Position numbers and translations under genes: made by a program
Notes under the pieces: model-generated
Databases searched by the model: none
What the model saw: the letters and a program-made list of their open reading frames with translations, nothing else
What the model was told of the DNA's origin: nothing
Assembly: GCF_000952155.1 (NCBI RefSeq)
Contig: NZ_JYON01000007.1
Coordinates: forward strand, 62,001 to 126,000
Source of the DNA: Aliterella atlantica CENA595
GTDB lineage: Bacteria > Cyanobacteriota > Cyanobacteriia > Cyanobacteriales > Chroococcidiopsidaceae
Length of the DNA stretch: 64,000 bases
Direction: 5' to 3'
Part shown: positions 33,121 through 42,159 of the stretch, one piece after another
How the letters are laid out: each line of letters starts with the position of its first letter
How positions within the stretch are numbered: position 1 is the stretch's first letter

Positions 33121-34449
33121 TTAGCTATTCTCTGTTTCTAGTAGTGGAAATAGTGAATTTTGTTTTAGCCAGAGGCACATTTTTATACACCGTGAATCCT
33201 CTGGTTTTGGTTTATACTCACCGCTCGCAATCTCTTGTAAAAGCTTACCAGCAAACATAGAGTTTGGATGTTTCATCAAGTCTTCAAACATTTCTAATGG
33301 TAGTAATATGCTTCTTACTTCTACATCATCTTCACTAAAGAATATAGTCTCAAGTCTAAATCTATAACCACACCATCTAATAGTAGGTAATCCTTCTACA
33401 AGTCGCTTCAAAACATCTACAACACAATCGCGTTCTATATTAGGATTTTTGTTTCCTTGTGTTATCCACCAGTAAACATTATGTCTAACAAAATATCTAC
33501 CTTTATCATCAGTACAAATTTCTACTTCTACACCATCAACGTGCAAAAACTGACGATTCATTACTCTAACTTCACCTTCAGCCATCGGTTCTAACTCTTC
33601 CCAAGGTTCAATTTCAATAACACTTTTATTATTCCCATTACAAAGCTGGCTTTTACTAGCAAACTCCATAGGAATAGGATCTTCTTCTACTGCTTCTAAT
33701 CCTGGATAATCTTCTTTAAAATTGGGTGCGCTTTTTATAATTGCTTCTATCTGCGACGCGCTAAGAGCTATAAACTCCACTCCTGCAACGGTTCTACGAG
33801 TTACGCCTTGCATTATGTTAACTAAGCCTTCAACTGGACTCAAATCTATTCTTATACCGTTATATTCAGTTTCCCAGTAACCAAATTTCCCTAAAGACTT
33901 AGGCTCTGTATTGTATTCTTTCCACTTCAATGAACTAGCTTTCTTATTAATGTTGCGTAATGCAGTACGGATACTACCTGATACTCCACGTCTACCATAA
34001 ACTGGATACTCTAAATATATAGTAGGTGGTTTTTCTCCAGCTATAGGGTCAAATCCAAAAACCACAGTATTTAACTTTGCTAGTTGCTGGAGACTTTGTT
34101 GTAGCGCTGTTTCAACTGGAGTAATTTTTCTTACAGGTGTGACTACTTTTGACCAATTTAAAGGAGGCTTATATAACTTTATAAATTCATTTTCTAAATT
34201 GGACAGCGTATTAATATCGTTACTACAAGTTAACCAGCTAATGCTGAGAGGGTTCTTCCGATTGAACCTTTTAAGTTGAATGAACCTATGATGATCTCTC
34301 CATCGTGCTACTAAATTTCCTGCTCTGCCAATATAAATAATCTGACCTTTACTATCAGATACAAAATATATAGCCGCGCAATTAGGTAGATTGTTTTTGT
34401 CTAACAAATGTACCGATGGTAAATCGGCAATATTAATATCTGGTAACAC
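33121..34449 (-). CDS. GIY-YIG domain protein with large unknown C-terminal part
   Basis: 442 residues. Residues about 22-98 form a GIY-YIG nuclease fold: AAIYFVSDSKGQIIYIGRAG (Tyr28, Tyr39, Gly41), Arg49 in NLVARWRDHH, a glutamate in NLENEFIKLY (Glu86 or Glu88) and Asn98 in KPPLN. All expected catalytic positions are filled. The other 340 residues match no domain I recognise; they include an acidic stretch (near 255-295) and VRHNVYWWITQG. GTG start at 34449; an ATG seven bases upstream is out of frame. The gene is AT-rich and flanked by an AT-rich gap, so it may be a later arrival. Confidence 0.72.
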   Translation of the reverse strand: MLPDINIADLPSVHLLDKNNLPNCAAIYFVSDSKGQIIYIGRAGNLVARWRDHHRFIQLKRFNRKNPLSISWLTCSNDINTLSNLENEFIKLYKPPLNWSKVVTPVRKITPVETALQQSLQQLAKLNTVVFGFDPIAGEKPPTIYLEYPVYGRRGVSGSIRTALRNINKKASSLKWKEYNTEPKSLGKFGYWETEYNGIRIDLSPVEGLVNIMQGVTRRTVAGVEFIALSASQIEAIIKSAPNFKEDYPGLEAVEEDPIPMEFASKSQLCNGNNKSVIEIEPWEELEPMAEGEVRVMNRQFLHVDGVEVEICTDDKGRYFVRHNVYWWITQGNKNPNIERDCVVDVLKRLVEGLPTIRWCGYRFRLETIFFSEDDVEVRSILLPLEMFEDLMKHPNSMFAGKLLQEIASGEYKPKPEDSRCIKMCLWLKQNSLFPLLETENS

Positions 34450-34705
34450 GATGCATAGTGAACTATACTATTTTTTTAACTTATTTCTTCCTGACGATCG
34501 TAATTATGCCTTAGAGTACTTAATTATTTGTATAGATTTGAATAAATAAAGTAATGCTTCATTAAAGTTCCCAATAAGTAGCAAATTCAAGTTGCTTTGA
34601 ACTGTTAATCTTCAACTTCAGTGCAACAACATTTCTAACGACGAGCGGTATATTAAGTTAAGTTTTTTGATAAAATTTAATAATATACGGGTGTAAGGAA
34701 CGGCA

Positions 34706-35392
34706 ATGGCAGCAGATTACGCAGATATTGATATTGCTCCTTTAATCGATCACACGCTACTCAATCCCTTAGCAACACCAGAACAAATAGACAAATTATG
34801 CCAAGAAGCAGATAGATATCAGTTTGCGGCGGTTTGCGTATATCCCATCTATGTGCGTCAAGCAGCCGAACTCCTCCAAAGGAAGAATCCAAAAGTATGT
34901 ACTGTAATTGGTTTTCCTAGCGGCGCAAGTACATCTACAACTAAACTCTACGAAGCGCGAGAAGCAGTAGAAAACGGTGCAACAGAGTTAGATGTAGTAA
35001 TTAACTTAAGCTGGGTGAAAGCTGGCAAAACAGACCAATTAAACCAAGAAATTGCTGAAATATGCGAAGAAACAGGACAAACTGTTAAAGCAATTTTGGA
35101 AACTACTCTGCTGACAGATGCCGAAAAACGCCTAGCTGCGGAAATATGTATGGATGCAGGTGCAGCATATCTGAAAACAAGTACAGGTTGGAATGGGGGT
35201 GCAACTGTGGCAGATGTAAAGTTGCTCAAAGAAGTAGCTAAAGAGCGTATAGGCATCAAAGCATCAGGCGGTATTCTTACAATTGAACAAGCTTTGGACT
35301 TAGTTGTGGCAGGTGCAACCAGATTAGGTACGTCTCGCGGTGTTGATTTGCTCCGCCAGCGCGATAACCTGGATATAGAAGCAAAAGGCTAG
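34706..35392 (+). CDS. deoC: Deoxyribose-phosphate aldolase
   Basis: Splits 2-deoxyribose 5-phosphate to glyceraldehyde 3-phosphate and acetaldehyde. 228 residues, TIM barrel. Motifs: [54 protein letters not shown] and [15 protein letters not shown] with the Schiff-base lysine, then KASGGI. Followed by recO after about 40 bases; deoC-recO-MFS is likely one operon. Confidence 0.95.
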   Translation: MAADYADIDIAPLIDHTLLNPLATPEQIDKLCQEADRYQFAAVCVYPIYVRQAAELLQRKNPKVCTVIGFPSGASTSTTKLYEAREAVENGATELDVVINLSWVKAGKTDQLNQEIAEICEETGQTVKAILETTLLTDAEKRLAAEICMDAGAAYLKTSTGWNGGATVADVKLLKEVAKERIGIKASGGILTIEQALDLVVAGATRLGTSRGVDLLRQRDNLDIEAKG

Positions 35393-35434
35393 CAAAAATA
35401 CATTAGTCAATTGCTCTGCACCCTACTCCTAGTT

Positions 35435-36334
35435 ATGAGCCGAACTTATAAAGCTATTGGAATTAACCTTAAAAGTATGCCATTGGGCGAAAGCGATCGC
35501 CTAATAACTATATTGACGCGAGAATATGGCTTAATCAAAGCAGTAGCACCAGGAGCGCGCAAGCATAACTCTAGCTTAAGTGGTAGAAGTAGTTTGTTTG
35601 TAGTGAACGAACTATTAATAGCTCAAGGAAAGTCGCTCGATAAAATTACTCAAGCCGAAACTATCGAAACTTATCCTCGATTGAGCAAAGACTTGGGAAA
35701 ACTTGCTGCTAGTCAATACATGGCAGAAATAGTAATATGTCAAGCTTTGAGCGAACAACCCCAAGAAGAATTATTTTGCTTACTTAGCGAACATCTTACT
35801 CGTTTGGAGCAGTTACCTAGTAACTCGGAGTACCTAGTTTTAGCAAATCTCAGCCATGCCATCTTTCACCTTTTAGCACTCGCTGGCATTGCGCCACAAG
35901 TTCAAGCCTGCCAGTTGAGTCAAAAACCAATTACTCCAGATTTTGACAATCCCAATTGGCAAGTAGGTTTTAGCATCCCCGCAGGTGGTACAGTCAGCTT
36001 ATCAGCTTGGGAGAAGTCGCAAGCAAAAAATAAAGAAGTGGCAATGCAAAATGCGATCGCTGCTAAAAATGCTGTAGTAGCCGAAAGTACCAGCTACTAT
36101 CAAATCCATCCGCGATCGCAACTCCAACTAACTACCCGCTTTAATGCTACAGAACTTGCTTTGCTGCAACAATTAGCAACAGCGGAAATTAGTCAAAAAT
36201 CTGCTTCTAGTTGGCTAACAATCGAGCAAATTCTACGTCAATACGTTGAATACCATATCGATCGCCCGATCCGCTCTGCTGCTTTAATTGATAGTTACTT
36301 CGCCTTCCTGCCGCCTTCTGTCCCCCAACAATGA
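35435..36334 (+). CDS. recO: DNA repair protein RecO
   Basis: Helps RecA load on single-stranded gaps together with RecR. 299 residues from the ATG at 35435 ([20 protein letters not shown]); an in-frame TTG at 35411 adds eight odd residues. The N-terminal OB fold ([23 protein letters not shown], about 20-42) and the helical domain with a CxxC-less variant of the zinc region follow. The stop overlaps the MFS start (ATGA). Confidence 0.93.
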   Translation: MSRTYKAIGINLKSMPLGESDRLITILTREYGLIKAVAPGARKHNSSLSGRSSLFVVNELLIAQGKSLDKITQAETIETYPRLSKDLGKLAASQYMAEIVICQALSEQPQEELFCLLSEHLTRLEQLPSNSEYLVLANLSHAIFHLLALAGIAPQVQACQLSQKPITPDFDNPNWQVGFSIPAGGTVSLSAWEKSQAKNKEVAMQNAIAAKNAVVAESTSYYQIHPRSQLQLTTRFNATELALLQQLATAEISQKSASSWLTIEQILRQYVEYHIDRPIRSAALIDSYFAFLPPSVPQQ

Positions 36335-37956
36335 TGCAACCATCCGATCTAGATACCACGATCGCTCCATCTCCTAGCTTGATTGGCAAACATAGCAGCT
36401 ATGGAGGACAAGATTATTCTCAGTACCCATCTACTGTTAAACCTAGTCAGATGTCACCAAAGACAGCAGGCGAAAACTATCCAAAAATGCCCTCAAATAA
36501 CGGTTCTTGCGATCGCGAACAAACAGAAACAGGAAAAATGCCCACAGTAGCAGAGCTAAATGAATTAACCAAAGACACAGAAATGGCTGCTGAACCAAAT
36601 ATAGAAGGTAGTCAATCATATATAGCTCCAGAAGAAACACAAGAAACTCAAGAACTTGGATTTCTCCCAGTTTTGAGAAATCGCAACTTTTTAGCAATGT
36701 GGAGCGGTCAAGTTTTTTCGCAGTTGGCAGATAAAGTTTATTTGGTATTGATGATTGCAATTATTTCCAGTCGCTTTCAAGCCAACGATCAAAGCATTAG
36801 CGGTTGGGTATCGGCAATTATGATGGCTTTTACCATCCCCGCCGTGTTATTTGGTTCGCTAGCTGGTGTATTTGTAGATCGCTGGTCGAAAAAAGCGGTA
36901 CTTGTAGTTACAAATCTGCTACGCGGTGCATTAGTATTGGCTATTCCTGTATTACTGTGGATGACTCAAGATTGGCGTACGTTTGCTGGGTTGCCGATGG
37001 GATTTGGGATTTTACTATTACTTTCATTCTTAATTTCTACCCTGACACAGTTTTTTGCTCCAGCCGAACAAGCCGCAATTCCTTTGATAGTAGAACATCG
37101 TCATTTACTATCGGCTAACTCGCTATATACAACAACGATGATGGCTTTGGTAATCGTTGGGTTTGCAGTTGGAGAACCGCTGTTGGCGATCGCCGATACA
37201 ATTACCAATCAACTAGGTGTAGGTGTCGGAATTGGTAAAGAATTGGTAGTAGGCGGTAGTTATGCGATCGCAGGCTTATTACTTGTATTGCTAAAAACCG
37301 GGGAAAAACCACAACCACTAGAACAAGAGCAAAACCACGTTTTTCAAGATTTACGCGACGGTTTGCGCTATTTAAATGAAAATCATCGCATTCGTACAGC
37401 TTTAATTCAATTAGTTATTCTATTTTCTATTTTTGCCGCCTTAGCTGTTCTAGCAGTGCGAATGGCAGAAGTAATTCCTGGTTTAAAATCTTCTCAATTT
37501 GGCTTTTTGCTAGCTGCAGGCGGTGTAGGAATCGCTGCGGGAGCTACTCTACTCGGACAATACGGACAGCGATTTGCACCAATTGCGTTAAGTTTGTATG
37601 GCTCAATAGGCATGGCTGCTTGCTTAATTAGCTTATCTGTGTTTACTCATCAGCTTTGGATTGTGCTAGTTTCAATTGCCCTTTTAGGCGTATTTGCAGC
37701 GTTAGTTGCTATTCCCATGCAAACTACAATCCAAAAAGAAACCCCGCCAGAAATGCGCGGAAAAGTGTTTGGATTGCAAAATAATGTCATAAATATTGCT
37801 TTGAGTTTGCCCTTAGCTTTAGCAGGAGTAGCCGAAACTTTTATTGGCTTGCAGGCAGTTTTTTTGAGTTTGGCAGCAATTGCGATCGCAGGTAGCCTCT
37901 TAACCTGGTATATTTGCCGTACAGAAACAGAAAATTTACTTGATTTAGAGCGATAA
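36331..37956 (+). CDS. Major facilitator superfamily transporter with long N-terminal extension
   Basis: 541 residues. Residues 1 to about 105 are polar, serine/glutamine-rich and probably disordered in the cytosol. An MFS body with about 11-12 membrane segments follows ([20 protein letters not shown]; loop [36 protein letters not shown]), like MFS_3 / EntS-type exporters. Substrate unknown. Starts inside the recO stop codon, so it is translationally coupled. The extension is unusual; a shorter start before FLPVL is not obvious. Confidence 0.85.
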   Translation: MMQPSDLDTTIAPSPSLIGKHSSYGGQDYSQYPSTVKPSQMSPKTAGENYPKMPSNNGSCDREQTETGKMPTVAELNELTKDTEMAAEPNIEGSQSYIAPEETQETQELGFLPVLRNRNFLAMWSGQVFSQLADKVYLVLMIAIISSRFQANDQSISGWVSAIMMAFTIPAVLFGSLAGVFVDRWSKKAVLVVTNLLRGALVLAIPVLLWMTQDWRTFAGLPMGFGILLLLSFLISTLTQFFAPAEQAAIPLIVEHRHLLSANSLYTTTMMALVIVGFAVGEPLLAIADTITNQLGVGVGIGKELVVGGSYAIAGLLLVLLKTGEKPQPLEQEQNHVFQDLRDGLRYLNENHRIRTALIQLVILFSIFAALAVLAVRMAEVIPGLKSSQFGFLLAAGGVGIAAGATLLGQYGQRFAPIALSLYGSIGMAACLISLSVFTHQLWIVLVSIALLGVFAALVAIPMQTTIQKETPPEMRGKVFGLQNNVINIALSLPLALAGVAETFIGLQAVFLSLAAIAIAGSLLTWYICRTETENLLDLER

Positions 37957-38039
37957 GTTGTACTAAATACTTGTAAATAACTGAAATTTGGCGATGTACT
38001 TGCGATCGTCAAAGTCTCTAGATTCAAAGTGCTTAAAGA

Positions 38040-39179
38040 ATGCATATTGCCTGGCTTGGAAAAAAATCACCCTTTTGTGGCAATGTCACTTATGGGAGAG
38101 AAATTACTAATGCTCTGTTAGACCGAGGACATCAAGTAAGCTTTCTTCATTTTGCCCAAGAAGAAGCAAATCGAGATAGCGAGTCTGACTGTGCTGAAGT
38201 TCCCTTACCTTTCTTGTATAAATCTCAGGTTTATACTATTCCCTCGTTTAAAGCGACTAAAGTTTTAACAGAATCCTTGCGCCAGCTAAAGCCAGACTTA
38301 GTTCATGCTTCGCTAACTTTGTCGCCTTTAGATTTTCTCTTACCAGAAATCTGCGCCGAACTAAACTTACCTCTAGTTGCTACCTTCCATACACCCTTCG
38401 CGGGTAAGGGAGCAAAGTTAAAATCGGGAACGCAGCTTTTGGCTTACCAACTCTACGCGCCGTTTTTGGTTAACTACGATCGCACAATTGTTTTTTCCCA
38501 AGTGCAGCGAGAAGTTTTAGCTCGTTTAGGCGTACCAGCAAACAATGTTGCAGTAATTCCCAATGGCGTAGATGTCCTAAGATATTCTCCAGGTGCTTCG
38601 GCTCTCAAAGCTGAATTTAACGCTCGACGCTTATTTGTCTATCAAGGACGACTAGCTGCAGAAAAGAACGTAGAGGCACTTCTAAGAGCCTGGAAGCAGG
38701 CGGAGATGAAACCAGATAGCAAATTGCTGATTGTAGGAGACGGTCCTTTAACGGCTTCTCTAAAGCCCTTTTATGGCTCTGAGCATGGCATCATTTGGCT
38801 GGGGTTTGTCGCCGACGAACAGCGGCGGATTGAAATTCTTAGAGGGGCGGATGTGTTCATTTTGCCTTCGTTAGTAGAAGGTTTGTCATTGTCTTTATTA
38901 GAAGCAATGGCGTGTGGACTTGCTTGTTTGGCAACGGATGTAGGTGCTGATGGGGAAGTATTAGAAGAAGTAGGAGTATTACTAAATACGCGCCGAGTTG
39001 GCTCGCAGTTGCGGACGTTGCTGCCTTTATTTCAAGATCATCCTGAATTAGCGCCGATACTGGGCAAAAAAGCCCGACAGAGAGTATTGGAGCGCTACAC
39101 TCTTAACTACAACATTACTTGCTTGGAGCAGTTGTACGGTCAAGTTTTGGAGCAACGGCGAGTAAGTGTAGGAATATAG
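38040..39179 (+). CDS. Glycosyltransferase family 4 protein
   Basis: 379 residues, GT-B fold. N-terminal half begins MHIAWLGKKSPFCGNVTYGR with the glycine-rich acceptor loop; C-terminal half has VIPNGVDVLRYSPG, RLFVYQGRLAAEKNVEALL, LLIVGDGPL and the donor-binding EGLSLSLLEAMACGLACLATDVG. Transfers a sugar from a nucleotide donor to a lipid or polysaccharide; acceptor unknown. A TTTTGAR heptamer array follows the stop. Similar single-copy enzymes are common in cyanobacteria. Confidence 0.9.
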   Translation: MHIAWLGKKSPFCGNVTYGREITNALLDRGHQVSFLHFAQEEANRDSESDCAEVPLPFLYKSQVYTIPSFKATKVLTESLRQLKPDLVHASLTLSPLDFLLPEICAELNLPLVATFHTPFAGKGAKLKSGTQLLAYQLYAPFLVNYDRTIVFSQVQREVLARLGVPANNVAVIPNGVDVLRYSPGASALKAEFNARRLFVYQGRLAAEKNVEALLRAWKQAEMKPDSKLLIVGDGPLTASLKPFYGSEHGIIWLGFVADEQRRIEILRGADVFILPSLVEGLSLSLLEAMACGLACLATDVGADGEVLEEVGVLLNTRRVGSQLRTLLPLFQDHPELAPILGKKARQRVLERYTLNYNITCLEQLYGQVLEQRRVSVGI

Positions 39180-39184
39180 AATAG

Positions 39185-39219
39185 TTTTGAGTTTTGAATT
39201 TTGAATTTTGAGTTTAGGG
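39185..39219. repeat. TTTTGAR heptamer array at a convergent junction
   Basis: TTTTGAG TTTTGAA TTTTGAA TTTTGAG TTTAGGG, five units in a row, start five bases after the glycosyltransferase stop. The last unit contains the stop codon (39214-39216) of the opposing zincin gene. A related array is at 60299-60327. Confidence 0.8.
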
Positions 39220-40002
39220 CTGAGAGTTGGCAGCAACTTGCCAGCCTAAGCGGGTTGGTTGTTGATATACTCGCTTGAGGGTATTTATATCTCTACTAGA
39301 AATTGGAACTATGTCGGAAACTTGGGAGAAATACAAAGCATCAGTAGCTTCTGGACTATGTCCCCAAATTCCTAGCGCATGACCGAGTTCGTGACGAGCC
39401 GCAGCTTGAATGTATCTGCTTGACTGACGGGGATTTAATAAAATAGTGCAGTAGTGAGACAAAATAGCTGCAGGTTTTGAGGAGTTGACATATAACTGGT
39501 AACGAGTTTGTGCCGATCGCGCCCGCAGAAAATTTGTCGTCTGCAATGGTGGAACTTTAGGCACAATTCTAATATCTGCCGTTTGAAAATTATCAACCAC
39601 CTGCAAAGGTAAAAAATAATTCCACTCTTGGACTGCTCGGATTACAGGCTCAATCCACAATCGATCTGATTGGTTATATGGCTGTATATAAACTTTGATC
39701 GGAAACTGCGACCATACCAAATAACCTACTTCTGTCATTTTGACTTCAAAGAAGTAGTCGCCACTATTTTGCGGATCTTGCCACTGTGCCAAAGTAAACG
39801 GTAAAGGATGGCTTTGGCTAGCTGTCAAAATTGCTAGTTTTGCTTCTAACTTATGTTCTTGAGCCGTACTTAAAGGGACGCGAATCAAAATTACTAATAA
39901 ACAAGTGCTAATTAAAAGTCCCAATACAACAAAACGCCGCCAAACTAGCGGCGATCGCTTTTTTGCTGTGCGATCGCACTTTTTAGAGGCACTGTGCTTC
40001 AA
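39214..40002 (-). CDS. Matrixin-like zinc metalloprotease with shifted zinc ligand
   Basis: 262 residues. One membrane segment at about 23-41 anchors it; the rest is outside the cytosol. The zinc motif is HELGHALGIWGH (His204, Glu205, His208, third His215). The third histidine is 11 rather than 10 positions after the first, unlike the standard HExxHxxGxxH. TDALYFSQVSDIVPISSRDI follows; no methionine of a Met-turn is obvious. Start is TTG at 40002, two bases after the secG stop, in a gpmI-secG-zincin group. Protease activity is likely but unproven. Confidence 0.78.
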   Translation of the reverse strand: MKHSASKKCDRTAKKRSPLVWRRFVVLGLLISTCLLVILIRVPLSTAQEHKLEAKLAILTASQSHPLPFTLAQWQDPQNSGDYFFEVKMTEVGYLVWSQFPIKVYIQPYNQSDRLWIEPVIRAVQEWNYFLPLQVVDNFQTADIRIVPKVPPLQTTNFLRARSAQTRYQLYVNSSKPAAILSHYCTILLNPRQSSRYIQAAARHELGHALGIWGHSPEATDALYFSQVSDIVPISSRDINTLKRVYQQPTRLGWQVAANSQP

Positions 40003-40004
40003 AG

Positions 40005-40238
40005 TTATCTAGGTAGCCAATTTGCACTTAGAACTACTGTCAAGCTCAAGAAGATTACCGTTAGCGTCCATGTAATGCGATTCAATGTTGTTTCTGCACT
40101 CTTAGTGCTGCTAAATAACTGGGCTTGTCCGCCAATTGCGCCAATGCCATCACCTTTAGGACTGTGTAACAACACTAAAATTGTCAAACCTACGGCAGAG
40201 ATCGCCCAGATTGCTTCTACAACCTTATAAACTGTCAT
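40005..40238 (-). CDS. secG: Preprotein translocase subunit SecG
   Basis: 77 residues. Two membrane helices (IWAISAVGLTILVLLHSPKG and ITWTLTVIFLSLTVVLS) joined by the glycine-rich loop KGDGIGAIGGQAQLFSSTKSAETTLNR, the SecG signature. Supports SecYEG protein export. The ATG at 40238 (MTVYKVVEAIW) matches the family start; a further upstream start at 40277 would add 13 residues. Downstream of gpmI, a common arrangement in cyanobacteria. Confidence 0.95.
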   Translation of the reverse strand: MTVYKVVEAIWAISAVGLTILVLLHSPKGDGIGAIGGQAQLFSSTKSAETTLNRITWTLTVIFLSLTVVLSANWLPR

Positions 40239-40332
40239 GAGCGCGAGTTCCTTAACCAAAAATTTTCGCAGATCCACTTATAATTGCAATCTGCTTTCCT
40301 TCAAATTTTAACCTAGTAGTTCAACTGTGCAA

Positions 40333-41931
40333 CTACAAAGTAACTTGTACTGGAGTGCGATTTGCTTGCAATTGAAACTCCACTGGCTCAATTAAAGAGC
40401 GTCCAGTCATTTCGGCAGGTTGGGGTAATTGCAAAATTTCTAAAATTGTCGGTGCAATATCGCATAGCGCTCCATCACTTCTCAATCGTACTTCTGTGCC
40501 GTGTCCGGGTATTTTGGCTTTTTCCCCTTCAATTACGATTAGGGGTACTGGGTTAGTCGTATGAGCAGTCCAAGGATTGCCTTGTGTATCTCGCATATAT
40601 TCAGCATTGCCATGATCGGCAGTGACGATCGCCGTTCCGCCAACTTGGCTGATACTTGCTAACAAGCGCCCCAAACACCGATCGACTGTTTCAATTGCTT
40701 GAACTGTCGCGGGTATCTGTCCGGTATGCCCGACCATATCTGGGTTAGCGTAGTTTATTACTACTAGCGAGTAGATGGCTTTTCTAATCGCCGCAGTTGC
40801 TACATCTGTAACTGCTTCTGCTGACATAGCGGGAGCGCGATCGTAAGTTGCTACCATTGGACTCATTACCAGTTCGCGATCTTCGCCTTCAAATGGTTCT
40901 TCTAAACCACCATTGAAGAAATATGTAACGTGGGCGTATTTTTCAGTTTCAGCAGTGCGAAACTGCTTCAAACCTTGTTGAGCGATAACTTCACCCAAAA
41001 TGTTATTCAAGTTTTGCGGTTCAAAGGCAACTTTTACTGGTAAATCTGGCTCGTATTGCGTAAATGTAGCAAAAGCCAAAGGACTAATGTACTGGCGCTC
41101 GAAGCCGTCAAATTTTGGATTAACAAAAGCTTGAGTTAGCTGTCTGGCGCGGTCAGGACGGAAGTTAAAGAAGATAACGCCATCACCCGCTTCTACTGCT
41201 CCTGGTGCTACTCTAATTGGCTCGATAAATTCGTCGGTTACTTCTTTAGCGTAAGACGATCGCACTATTTCTACTGCAGAACGCCCATCGCCTTCGCCAT
41301 CTTGCGTCATTACATCGTAGGCGCGTTTCACCCGATCCCAACGGCGATCGCGATCCATTGCGTAATAACGACCGCTAATGGTGACAATCCGCCCAATCCC
41401 TACAGAGTCAATATATTTTTGCACTTGAGCGATCGCTTCTACACCTTCTGTTGGCGTTGTATCGCGCCCATCAGTAATGGCATGAATGCATACTTCTGGA
41501 ACTGCTTGCTTTTTGGCTAAGTCAAGCAATCCTAACAAATGGCTGATGTGGGAATGCACTCCACCTTCTGAAGTTAGCCCAATTAAATGCAATTTGCCTT
41601 GGCGAACGCGCACTTCTTGGCAAATTTGTATTAATGCTGGGTTCTGTAGTAGAGAAGCATCTTCAACTGCGTCCGATATCCGCACTAGTTCTTGCGGTAC
41701 TACCCGCCCCGCACCGATGTTGAGATGTCCTACTTCTGAGTTACCCATTTGACCGTCAGGTAAGCCGACAGCTTTGCCAGAGGTTCTAATTAAGGTTCTA
41801 GGATAAGCAGCCCAGAGGCTCTTCATTACAGGACTTTTCGCCGCTGCGATCGCGTTGCCGTCTGCCTCTTCTCGGTAGCCCCACCCGTCTAAAATGACTA
41901 GCACCACGGGAGCGACAGGTGCTTGGGTCAT
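40333..41931 (-). CDS. gpmI: 2,3-bisphosphoglycerate-independent phosphoglycerate mutase
   Basis: Interconverts 3- and 2-phosphoglycerate in glycolysis; needs two manganese ions. 532 residues, alkaline phosphatase fold. Motifs: VLVILDGWGYREEADGNAI, DGQMGNSEVGHLNIGAGR with the phosphoserine, HAITDGRDTTP, FNFRPDRARQL, KYAHVTYFFNGG, NYANPDMVGHTG and IVTADHGNAEYM. Full length. First gene of the group with secG and the zincin. Confidence 0.96.
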   Translation of the reverse strand: MTQAPVAPVVLVILDGWGYREEADGNAIAAAKSPVMKSLWAAYPRTLIRTSGKAVGLPDGQMGNSEVGHLNIGAGRVVPQELVRISDAVEDASLLQNPALIQICQEVRVRQGKLHLIGLTSEGGVHSHISHLLGLLDLAKKQAVPEVCIHAITDGRDTTPTEGVEAIAQVQKYIDSVGIGRIVTISGRYYAMDRDRRWDRVKRAYDVMTQDGEGDGRSAVEIVRSSYAKEVTDEFIEPIRVAPGAVEAGDGVIFFNFRPDRARQLTQAFVNPKFDGFERQYISPLAFATFTQYEPDLPVKVAFEPQNLNNILGEVIAQQGLKQFRTAETEKYAHVTYFFNGGLEEPFEGEDRELVMSPMVATYDRAPAMSAEAVTDVATAAIRKAIYSLVVINYANPDMVGHTGQIPATVQAIETVDRCLGRLLASISQVGGTAIVTADHGNAEYMRDTQGNPWTAHTTNPVPLIVIEGEKAKIPGHGTEVRLRSDGALCDIAPTILEILQLPQPAEMTGRSLIEPVEFQLQANRTPVQVTL

Positions 41932-42159
41932 AGTATTTTACCCTTATTTAATATTTTTTAACTCACCGCAATAATACCATTGCTGCTACCAACCGCAAGC
42001 GATTTTTTGAGATTTTTTTGATATTTTATTTGTTTTCTTATTTCTAATTACTGTTAGTTCTCGATTAACTTGGGGATCGCCTGATTTCACTGTATTTCTG
42101 CTGATTTACGAGCTAGCCTAATTTACTTGCTGACAATCCTTTTTTCTCCATAAGTAACT

